DNA from: LSCE01 sp050485425
GTDB taxonomy: Bacteria; Pseudomonadota; Gammaproteobacteria; Nitrococcales; Aquisalimonadaceae
Direction of reading: 5' to 3'
NCBI GenBank assembly: GCA_050485425.1
Contig: JBJHBJ010000018.1
Coordinates: 1-64,000 of the forward strand
Length of the DNA stretch: 64,000 nucleotides
The notes under the pieces were generated by a model. It had not been told where the DNA came from, searched no databases, and saw only the letters and a list, made by a program, of their open reading frames with translations. Shown here piece after piece: positions 8,065 to 15,346 of this stretch. Each line of letters opens with the position of its first letter. The stretch's first letter is position 1. The position numbers and the translations under genes are program-made.

Positions 8065-8084
8065 AACGCCGGATTGTTAGCGTT
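8065..8084. promoter_or_regulatory. Dyad upstream of cysI, possible LysR-type regulator site
   Basis: AACGC at 8065-8069 and GCGTT at 8080-8084 form a dyad spaced by 10 bases. Overlapping it, ATAAC and GTTAG give a second imperfect dyad. Sulfur-assimilation genes are normally activated by CysB, a LysR-family protein that binds such sites about 80-100 bases upstream of the gene. The assignment is from position and symmetry only. Confidence 0.25.
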
Positions 8085-8172
8085 TGCGGCCAGACGGGCT
8101 GTCCTGTGCGGCGTTTCTGCATGAACGCAACGCCAGCAGCCGGAACCAAGCAGTCAGCGGAGTCCAGTCCCT

Positions 8173-9831
8173 ATGTACAGATACGATGCCCATGACCAGA
8201 AACTGGTCGACGAGCGCGTCGCACAGTTCCGGGATCAGACCCGGCGCTATCTGGCCGGCCAGCTCAGCGAGGACGAATTCCGTCCGTTGCGACTGATGAA
8301 CGGCCTGTACATCCAGCGCCAGGCGCCGATGTTGCGCGTATCGGTGCCCTACGGGCTGCTGTCCTCCTCGCAGCTGCGCATGCTCGGCCACGTCGCACGG
8401 ACCTACGACCGTGGCTACGGGCATTTCACCACCCGCCAGAACATCCAGTTCAACTGGCCCGCACTGGAAACCGTGCCGGATATCCTGGAAGACCTGGCCC
8501 GCGTGGAAATGCACGCCATTCAGACCAGCGGCAATTGCATCCGCAACGTCACCTCCGACCATCTCGCCGGCATTGCCGTGGACGAAGTCGAAGACCCGCG
8601 GCCGTATTGCGAACTGGTGCGCCAGTGGGCCACGCTGCACCCGGAATTCTCCTACCTGCCGCGCAAGTTCAAGATCGCCGTGACCGGCTCGCGGCGTGAC
8701 CGCGCGGCCACCCAGGTGCATGACATCGGCCTGCGCCTGTTGCGTAACGACCAGGGCGAACTCGGCGTCGAGGTGCTGGTGGGCGGCGGCCTGGGCAGGA
8801 CGCCGGTGATCGGCGAAGTCATCCACGACTTCCTGCCGGTGCGCCACCTGCTGTCCTACCTGGAAGCCATCCTGCGGGTCTACAACCTGCTGGGGCGGCG
8901 CGACAACAAGTACAAGGCACGCATCAAGATCCTGGTCCGGGCCATGGGCGCCGACCAGTTCAAGGCCCGCGTGGAGCGCGAATGGGAACACTTGCGCGAT
9001 CTTCCCGAACTGACCCTGGAGCAGGCAGACGTCGACTACATGAAGCAGTTCTTCCTGGCGCCGGCCTATGCCGCACCGGAAGACGGCGTGGCGCTGCAGC
9101 GTGCATTGGCCGACGACACCGCCTTCAAGCGCTGGCACCGTCACAACACCGTGGAACACAAGCAGCCCGGCTATCGCGCCGTGTTCATCTCGCTGAAGGC
9201 ACCCAGGGTCGCCCCGGGCGACATCACCGCCGACCAGATGGACGCCGTGGCCGACCTGGCCGAGGAATTCAGCTTTGGCGAGGCGCGTGTTACCCACACC
9301 CAGAACCTGCTGCTGGCCGACGTACGCGAGGACCAGCTGTTCGAACTCTGGCAGAAACTGGACAGGCTCGGACTGGCCACCCCCAATATCGGCACGCTGA
9401 CCGACATGATCTGCTGCCCGGGGCTGGAATTCTGCAACCTGGCCAATGCCGGATCCATCGATGTCGCCGCCTCGATCAACCAGCGTTTCGACGATCTGGA
9501 CTACCTCTACGACCTGGGCGACCTGCGCATCAACATGTCGGGCTGCATGAATGCCTGCGGCCACCACCATGTGGCGCACATCGGGATCCTCGGCGTGGAC
9601 AAGAAGGGCAAGGAGTTCTACCAGATCACCCTGGGCGGCTCCTCCTCCGACGATGCCGCACTCGGCGACCGGCTCGGGCCGGCAGTGCCGAAAGACGCGG
9701 TCCCGGACACGCTGGAGGCGCTGGTGAAGACTTTCGCACAGTTGCGGGAAGGCGAGGAAACCTTCCTGGAAACCTATCGCCGCGTGGGCATGGAACCATT
9801 CAAGGAGGGCTCCTATGACACGGCTCATTAA
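8173..9831 (+). CDS. cysI: Sulfite (nitrite/sulfite) reductase hemoprotein, CysI type
   Basis: Reduces sulfite to sulfide in assimilatory sulfur metabolism with siroheme and a 4Fe-4S cluster. The 552-residue protein has the duplicated ferredoxin-like and siroheme domains of the family. The cluster and siroheme ligands C415-x5-C421 and C458-x3-C462 are all present, in TDMICCPGLEFC and SGCMNACGHHH, as are the substrate-side Arg and Lys residues in RNVTSD and PRKFK. It overlaps the DUF934 gene by 17 bases. No cysJ flavoprotein and no cysH lie nearby, so the electron donor must be encoded elsewhere. Members of this family are sometimes called nitrite reductases; the DUF934 partner favours sulfite. 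Confidence 0.9.
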   Translation: MYRYDAHDQKLVDERVAQFRDQTRRYLAGQLSEDEFRPLRLMNGLYIQRQAPMLRVSVPYGLLSSSQLRMLGHVARTYDRGYGHFTTRQNIQFNWPALETVPDILEDLARVEMHAIQTSGNCIRNVTSDHLAGIAVDEVEDPRPYCELVRQWATLHPEFSYLPRKFKIAVTGSRRDRAATQVHDIGLRLLRNDQGELGVEVLVGGGLGRTPVIGEVIHDFLPVRHLLSYLEAILRVYNLLGRRDNKYKARIKILVRAMGADQFKARVEREWEHLRDLPELTLEQADVDYMKQFFLAPAYAAPEDGVALQRALADDTAFKRWHRHNTVEHKQPGYRAVFISLKAPRVAPGDITADQMDAVADLAEEFSFGEARVTHTQNLLLADVREDQLFELWQKLDRLGLATPNIGTLTDMICCPGLEFCNLANAGSIDVAASINQRFDDLDYLYDLGDLRINMSGCMNACGHHHVAHIGILGVDKKGKEFYQITLGGSSSDDAALGDRLGPAVPKDAVPDTLEALVKTFAQLREGEETFLETYRRVGMEPFKEGSYDTAH

Positions 9832-10318
9832 GAACCGCGCTGCGGTGCGCGACGATACCTGGCAGTTGCTGGACGACGGACAGTCGATACCCCAGGGCGA
9901 CGTGATCTTGCCGGTGGCGCGTTTCCTGGAAGAGCGCGACGCCCTGCTGACCCGCACGGAAGGCCGGGTCGGCATTCACGTGGACGGCACCGCACTGGCC
10001 GAGGACCTGGCCGGCCACCTGGACGAACTGGCATTGATCGCCATCGATTTTCCATCCTTCACGGACGGCCGCGGCTACTCCCTCGCAAGGCAATTGCGCA
10101 TCAAGTACGGCTATCGGGGCGAGTTACGCGCCGTGGGCAATGTGCTGCGCGACCAGATCAGCTATCTGGAACGGGTCGGCTTCGACAGCATGCTGCTGGA
10201 CGAAGACAAGGACCTGGACGATGCGCTGCTGGGGTTCTCGGAATTCAGCGGTCATTATCAGAACGTACCGCTGGAGCACTCTCCGCTCCACTTGCGGCGG
10301 CGCGCCATCGGCGCCTGA
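9815..10318 (+). CDS. DUF934 protein, sulfite-reductase partner
   Basis: A 167-residue protein of the DUF934 family, which is almost always encoded directly after cysI in proteobacteria and is often annotated as an oxidoreductase of sulfur assimilation. Visible features are the FPSFTDGRGYSLARQLR segment, typical of the family, and a central GYRGELRAVGNVLRDQ. It has no cofactor motif I can identify. A strong AAGGAGG lies 6 bases before the ATG, inside the 3' end of cysI, so the pair is co-transcribed and probably co-translated. The biochemical role is not established. Confidence 0.85.
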   Translation: MTRLIKNRAAVRDDTWQLLDDGQSIPQGDVILPVARFLEERDALLTRTEGRVGIHVDGTALAEDLAGHLDELALIAIDFPSFTDGRGYSLARQLRIKYGYRGELRAVGNVLRDQISYLERVGFDSMLLDEDKDLDDALLGFSEFSGHYQNVPLEHSPLHLRRRAIGA

Positions 10319-10333
10319 ACGCGTGGTAGGTGT

Positions 10334-10354
10334 GCCGGACCGTCAGCGTCCGGC
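10334..10354. terminator. Hairpin between convergent genes
   Basis: GCCGGAC at 10334-10340 and GTCCGGC at 10348-10354 form a 7-bp GC-rich stem with a 7-base loop. It lies between the convergent DUF934 and hydrolase genes and overlaps the last codons of the hydrolase. There is no clear T-tract on either side. Confidence 0.45.
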
Positions 10355-11188
10355 GCGCTGCAACCGCTCCAGCCAGCCCGCGACCGGCTCCGCCGCCCGC
10401 AGCCAGTCCGGTTCCAGCATCATTGCATGCGCCATGGCCTCCACCATGACCCGCTCTGCACCGTAGGCTTCGCTGGTCTCCCGCACCATGTCCCGGGTGA
10501 ACAGTGCATCGTCGCCGGCCCCCACCACCAGCATGGGGCACTTGCGCACCAGGCTCGGCCGGGCCAGATTCCAGACCGTCATATCCATCAGCACCCGCTG
10601 GGATTCTCCCTGCATGCTGCTGCCGTAACGGGCCAGCAGGTCCGCATCGAGGCTGTCCGAGAACACCGCCCGGCTGGTGGAACGCATGTCGGTCAGACGT
10701 CCCTGGCTGCCGTGCATCAGCGAGATCTCGGCGAACAGCGAAGGATCCGTGGCAAGCATCCGCAACACCGACGAGGCCAGGCCAGAAGGCGGTACCGAGG
10801 CCATCAGCACGGCACCGGCGAGATCGTGGCGCTCCAGATATTTCTGGATCACCATGCCACCCATCGAATGGCCGATAGCGACCGGCTTGGCGCCCAGTGT
10901 CTCCACCACCCGCCGGAGATCCGCCACGTAGTCGTCCAGGCTGTGGAAATGCAGGCTGCGGCGCCCGCGACTGCGCCCGTGGCCACGCAGACTGACCGCA
11001 TGACAGTCGTAGCCCTTGCCGGCAAACCATGGCAGGAAATGCTCGTCCCAGCACCAGGCGCCGGCATGCGCGCCGTGCACGAACACCAGCGGCCAGGGCC
11101 GCTTGCGGCGTCCCGACGCAGGACGGTGAATGACCTCCAGCTCCGGCGCTCCCTCACCGCTGGATGGCAAACCGAACCAGTTGTACAT
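10343..11188 (-). CDS. Alpha/beta hydrolase
   Basis: A 281-residue alpha/beta-hydrolase fold protein. The oxyanion HG motif is LVFVHGAHAG, the nucleophile elbow is GHSMGG, the acid is likely in VVGAGDDALF, and the catalytic His is in EAMAHAMMLEP. It is therefore a complete catalytic triad enzyme, an esterase or lipase-like protein with unknown substrate. The ATG at 11188-11186 shares its A with the stop codon of the MFS gene (TGATG), so translation is coupled. Co-expression with a transporter suggests that the pair handles one compound, for instance hydrolysis of an imported or exported ester or lactone. Confidence 0.8.
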   Translation of the reverse strand: MYNWFGLPSSGEGAPELEVIHRPASGRRKRPWPLVFVHGAHAGAWCWDEHFLPWFAGKGYDCHAVSLRGHGRSRGRRSLHFHSLDDYVADLRRVVETLGAKPVAIGHSMGGMVIQKYLERHDLAGAVLMASVPPSGLASSVLRMLATDPSLFAEISLMHGSQGRLTDMRSTSRAVFSDSLDADLLARYGSSMQGESQRVLMDMTVWNLARPSLVRKCPMLVVGAGDDALFTRDMVRETSEAYGAERVMVEAMAHAMMLEPDWLRAAEPVAGWLERLQRAGR

Positions 11189-12444
11189 CAATCGCTTGTG
11201 CTCCTTTTCCGTGGCCGGATGAACCACAGGAAGGCGGCCACCTGCAGCACGCCCACCAGCAGGAAAGCCACCCGGTAACCGTCCGGATCGTAACCGACGC
11301 CGCCAGGCAGTTCCCAGAACTGGATCACGAGGCCGATACCCCACTGGACGCCGAAGGCACCCAGGAACACCATCAGATTGAGCGCGGTATTCACCCGCCC
11401 CGCGACCGCTCCGGAAAACTGCTGGGTCAGCAGCGCATACATCAGCGTGCCCGACGTCGCGAAGAACGAGAACAGTATCCACAACAGCAGGACGTTGACC
11501 GGCAACTGCAGGCCGATCAGCAAGGTTATGACGGCGGTGCTGCCCACACCGACCATGGCAACCCGCCGGACCGGCACGCCGGCCCTGGAGAGCCGGTCGG
11601 TAATCATCCCCCAGGCAGCAAACCCCACGGTAATGGCCACTGCAATCACCAGCAGGTGGGTCGCCACCGCCCCCCGCTCCATACCCGCCACGTCCCGCAG
11701 CCAGGGTCCCGCCCAGAGCCCACCTACCGCCAGCGACGTACCCTGGGAAACCAGCGCGATCGGCGCGGCCCGCCAGAATGCGTCGCTGCGGAATATCTCC
11801 CCCAGCGCCTGCATCTGTTCCGTCAGCGTTATCGGCGCGATGGGTGCATCCTCCTGCTCAGGCACCACCCACCCCACAAGCAGTGCGCAAAGCAGGCATG
11901 CTGCCGCCAGCACCACGAACACCCAGCGCCAGCCGACCAGGCCCACCGCCCATTCCACCGGGGCGGTCGCCACCATTGCCCCCAGGCCGCCGAAGGCCAG
12001 CAGCCAACCGTTGACCAACGGAAGCCGTTGCGCCGGAAACCACAGCACGAAGGCCTTGAAACTGCCCATCAGGCAGGCCGACACCCCCAGGCCGATCAGC
12101 GCCCGGCCCAGGGTCAGCCCACCCATGCCCTGGGCCAGGGCGAACAGCAGCGACCCCGCACCGGCGATCACCATCAGCCAGGCTTCCACCCGCCGGGGAC
12201 CGTATCGGTCCAGCAGCATCCCCAGCGGCAGCTGGAAGCTGGCAAAGGCAAGAAAATAGGCGCTGGTCATCAACCCCAGCTGTGCCGCGCTGAGACCGAC
12301 GTCGGCCTGGAGGTCACCGGAGATCACCGCGTTGACCGACCGGAACAGGTAGGAGAGGAAATAGCCTGCCGCGAACGGCAGGAAGACCAGTCTTATCAGT
12401 TGCGGCAACGTCAGCACTGACCAGCGGGCGGGATTTTCCGTCAC
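11188..12444 (-). CDS. MFS transporter
   Basis: A 418-residue integral membrane protein with about 12 predicted helices and the MFS motif A-like loop MLLDRYGPRR between helices 2 and 3. No family-specific substrate signature is recognised. It starts with GTG at 12444; AAGGA at 12458-12454 is the ribosome binding site. Ahead of it lies an 18-codon ORF whose stop codon directly touches that ribosome binding site, and ahead of that a long hairpin, so expression is probably controlled at the RNA level. It is coupled to the downstream hydrolase. Confidence 0.85.
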   Translation of the reverse strand: MTENPARWSVLTLPQLIRLVFLPFAAGYFLSYLFRSVNAVISGDLQADVGLSAAQLGLMTSAYFLAFASFQLPLGMLLDRYGPRRVEAWLMVIAGAGSLLFALAQGMGGLTLGRALIGLGVSACLMGSFKAFVLWFPAQRLPLVNGWLLAFGGLGAMVATAPVEWAVGLVGWRWVFVVLAAACLLCALLVGWVVPEQEDAPIAPITLTEQMQALGEIFRSDAFWRAAPIALVSQGTSLAVGGLWAGPWLRDVAGMERGAVATHLLVIAVAITVGFAAWGMITDRLSRAGVPVRRVAMVGVGSTAVITLLIGLQLPVNVLLLWILFSFFATSGTLMYALLTQQFSGAVAGRVNTALNLMVFLGAFGVQWGIGLVIQFWELPGGVGYDPDGYRVAFLLVGVLQVAAFLWFIRPRKRSTSD

Positions 12445-12458
12445 CGGGCGGAGTCCTT

Positions 12459-12515
12459 CTATCGGGAGGCGTGGAACCGGAACCCTTGCAGGCTCGTATC
12501 TACGAGCAAACTCAT
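12459..12515 (-). CDS. 18-codon putative leader peptide of the MFS operon
   Basis: A short ORF reading MSLLVDTSLQGFRFHASR then TAG. Its ATG has an ideal Shine-Dalgarno, AAGGA at 12527-12523 with a 7-base spacing. That Shine-Dalgarno lies inside the 3' arm of a perfect 16-bp hairpin. The stop codon at 12461-12459 abuts AAGGA of the MFS gene. A second small hairpin, GCTCGTA/TACGAGC at 12492-12507, lies within the ORF. This is the layout of translational attenuators such as those in front of inducible resistance genes, but no experimental precedent for this peptide is known to me. Confidence 0.4.
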   Translation of the reverse strand: MSLLVDTSLQGFRFHASR

Positions 12516-12517
12516 CG

Positions 12518-12568
12518 GCGTTTCCTTGTCAGGCGTTCGCCGGCTGTGAACACCTGACAAGGAAACGC
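12518..12568 (-). promoter_or_regulatory. Long hairpin sequestering the leader Shine-Dalgarno
   Basis: Arms at 12518-12533 and 12553-12568 are perfect 16-base inverted repeats. After one mismatch, six further pairs, one of them G-U, extend the stem to leave a loop of about five bases. On the minus-strand transcript the downstream arm contains AAGGAAA, the Shine-Dalgarno of the 18-codon ORF. The region lies between divergent genes, so a terminator role is unlikely for either strand. Confidence 0.5.
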
Positions 12569-12696
12569 TGGGCAGAGCCGGCTCCGGGGGCGTCATGATA
12601 CCATTTGGAGACGCATGATCGAGGGCGCGCCCGGCCGTTCCTGCGGAACCGCCGCCGGATGCGTCTGTCGACCCCACAGGCAACCATGGAGCTTTC

Positions 12697-15321
12697 ATGT
12701 CCGCACAGCCGCAAGCCGTGAACCGTCACGACTACAGCCCCCCGGAATTCCGCATCCGCACCGCGGATTTGCGATTCGAGCTGGGCGAACCGGAAACACT
12801 GGTACACGGCACGCTGGCTGTGGAACGCCAGTCGGGCAGCAGCCGATCACTGCGCCTGGACGGCCAGCAGATGGAACTCCGCGCATTGGCCGTCGATGGC
12901 AAGCCCCTGCCGGCGGAAAGTTACAGCGTTGACGAGGAAAGCCTGACGCTGCACCAGGTGCCGGACAGCTTCACCCTGGAGGTGACCACCGCGATACGGC
13001 CGCAGGACAACACCGCGCTGGAAGGCCTCTACCAGAGCAGCGGCATGTACTGCACGCAGTGCGAGGCGGAAGGGTTCCGTCGCATCATCTATTTCCTCGA
13101 CCGGCCGGATGTCATGGCCACCTACACCACCACCGTGGTGGCCGACCCCGCCCGTTACCCGATCCTGCTCTCCAACGGCAATCTGCAGGATCAGGGAACG
13201 CTGGAGGACGGCCGGCACTGGGCCCGCTGGCACGACCCCCACCCCAAGCCCAGCTACCTGTTCGCGCTGGTTGCGGGCGATCTGCACGAACACCGTGACA
13301 GCTATCGCACCGCATCCGGCCGTGATGTCACGCTGTCGCTGTACGTGGAACACCGGAATGCCGGAAAGACGCAGCACGCCATGGAATCGCTGAAACGCGC
13401 CATGCGCTGGGACGAACAGACATACGGACTGGAATACGATCTGGATCGTTACATGATCGTGGCAGTAGACGATTTCAACATGGGGGCCATGGAGAACAAG
13501 GGTCTGAACATCTTCAACACCGTGTGCGTGCTGGCCGATGAGAAATCCTCCACGGACACCGACTTCGAAACCGTCGAGGCGGTAATCGCCCACGAGTATT
13601 TCCACAACTGGACGGGAAACCGCGTCACCTGTCGGGACTGGTTCCAGCTCAGCCTGAAGGAAGGACTCACGGTGTTCCGGGAACACCAGTTCTGCGCCGA
13701 TATGGGCTCGCCGCACGTGAAGCGCATCGGCGAGGTCCGTGTGTTACGGGCCGCTCAGTTCCCGGAGGATGCCGGCCCCATGGCACATCCGGTCCGGCCG
13801 GACTCGTATGTGGAGATCAGCAACTTCTACACACCGACTGTCTACAACAAGGGCTCGGAAGTAATCCGCATGTACCACACCCTGCTCGGCGCCCAGGGGT
13901 TCCGGCGCGGCATGGACCTGTATTTCCGGCGCCACGATGGCCAGGCTGTCACCTGCGACGATTTCCTTGCCGCCATGGCTGACGCCAACGAGCGCGACCT
14001 TACCCAGTTCGGTCATTGGTATGCCTATGCCGGAACCCCGGAGCTGGATGTCAGCGACACATTCGATGCCGCCAGCGGCCGCTACACACTGACCATACGT
14101 CAGCACACCCCGGACACTCCCGGCCAGCGTGACAAACCGCCCATGCATCTGCCGCTTGCGCTGGGACTGCTCGACCCGAACGGCAGGGAACTGCCACTGC
14201 ACCCCGACCCCGAAACGGCACCGTTGATGCGCGACGGCGTGGTGGAACTGCGTGCGGCGGAACACACGCTGGTTTTCGAACGGATTCCCGAACACCCCAC
14301 ACCCAGCCTGCTGCGCGGATTCTCCGCGCCGATCAGGCTGCGCTACGATTACAGCGACGAGCAGCTCGCGCTGATCCTCGGCCACGACAGCGACGGCTTC
14401 ACCCGTTGGGAGGCCGCCCAGCGCCTGACCACCAACGTGATGTTGCGCCACCTGGAGCAGCCGGCAGCACTGAGTCTTCCTGCCAGCCTGGTAAGCGCCT
14501 TCCGGCAGGTGCTGGAACGCGCGCCGGAGGATCCTGCCTTTGCCGCCGAGGCACTGAGCCTGCCTACCGAGCGCTATCTGGGCGATCAGCAGGATGTGGT
14601 GCAGGTCGACGCCAATCACGCCGTGCGCGAGCAACTGCTGCTGCAGCTTGCCCGTGAGCTGGAAGCACCGCTGCTGAATGCCTATCGCAGGGGGCGCAGC
14701 GAGCCACAGGACCAGTCCGCGGACGCCGTGGCCTGGCGCAGCCTGACCAGCACCTGTCTCGGCTACCTGGCCCGCCTGCCTGACTCCGGCACGACCCTGG
14801 TGGACGAACACTACCGGAGCACGGCCTCCATGACCGACCGCATGGCGGCGCTGGCACTGCTTGCCAGGGATCCCCGGCGGTCGGCCAGCCGGCGCGCGCT
14901 GGACGATTTCTACACGGAATGGAAGAACGATCCGCTGGTTGTGAACAAGTGGTTCCAGGTCCAGGCCATGGCGCAGCACGGGCGTGCGCTGGAGCAGGTG
15001 CGTGAACTCGCCGCCCACGACGCCTTTTCGCTACGCAATCCCAATCGCGTGCGGGCACTGGTGGGCGCCTTCAGCCAGGGGAACCCCACCGGCTTCCACC
15101 GCAACGATGGGGCCGGCTATGCCTTCCTGGCGGACCAGGTGCTGGAGCTCAATGCCCTCAACCCCCAGATCGCCGCGCGGGTTCTCCTCCCGCTGACGCA
15201 TTGGCGGCGCCATGACGCCGCCCGTCAGAAACTCATGCGCGAGCAATTGGAACGGATCGCGAATGGGCATAAGCTGTCAAAGGATGTCTACGAAGTTGTA
15301 TCCAAAAGCCTGCAGGGGTAG
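12697..15321 (+). CDS. pepN: Aminopeptidase N
   Basis: Broad-specificity zinc aminopeptidase of the M1 family that removes N-terminal residues from peptides in the cytosol. The 874-residue protein matches the usual size of about 870. GAMEN at 263-267 forms the substrate cleft. The zinc site is H299-E300-x2-H303 in HEYFHNW, with E322 in LKEGLTVFRE as third ligand. The N-terminal beta domain and C-terminal helical superhelix are both present. It is followed after 25 bases by prc, so the two protease genes likely share a transcript. It diverges from the MFS operon. Confidence 0.95.
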   Translation: MSAQPQAVNRHDYSPPEFRIRTADLRFELGEPETLVHGTLAVERQSGSSRSLRLDGQQMELRALAVDGKPLPAESYSVDEESLTLHQVPDSFTLEVTTAIRPQDNTALEGLYQSSGMYCTQCEAEGFRRIIYFLDRPDVMATYTTTVVADPARYPILLSNGNLQDQGTLEDGRHWARWHDPHPKPSYLFALVAGDLHEHRDSYRTASGRDVTLSLYVEHRNAGKTQHAMESLKRAMRWDEQTYGLEYDLDRYMIVAVDDFNMGAMENKGLNIFNTVCVLADEKSSTDTDFETVEAVIAHEYFHNWTGNRVTCRDWFQLSLKEGLTVFREHQFCADMGSPHVKRIGEVRVLRAAQFPEDAGPMAHPVRPDSYVEISNFYTPTVYNKGSEVIRMYHTLLGAQGFRRGMDLYFRRHDGQAVTCDDFLAAMADANERDLTQFGHWYAYAGTPELDVSDTFDAASGRYTLTIRQHTPDTPGQRDKPPMHLPLALGLLDPNGRELPLHPDPETAPLMRDGVVELRAAEHTLVFERIPEHPTPSLLRGFSAPIRLRYDYSDEQLALILGHDSDGFTRWEAAQRLTTNVMLRHLEQPAALSLPASLVSAFRQVLERAPEDPAFAAEALSLPTERYLGDQQDVVQVDANHAVREQLLLQLARELEAPLLNAYRRGRSEPQDQSADAVAWRSLTSTCLGYLARLPDSGTTLVDEHYRSTASMTDRMAALALLARDPRRSASRRALDDFYTEWKNDPLVVNKWFQVQAMAQHGRALEQVRELAAHDAFSLRNPNRVRALVGAFSQGNPTGFHRNDGAGYAFLADQVLELNALNPQIAARVLLPLTHWRRHDAARQKLMREQLERIANGHKLSKDVYEVVSKSLQG

Positions 15322-15346
15322 CTGCCGGCAGGAGTAACGCACCAAT

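Noticed and set aside
8077..9975. A 632-codon open frame antisense to cysI
   Set aside because: cysI on the plus strand has complete cluster ligands; the antisense text has no family resemblance.
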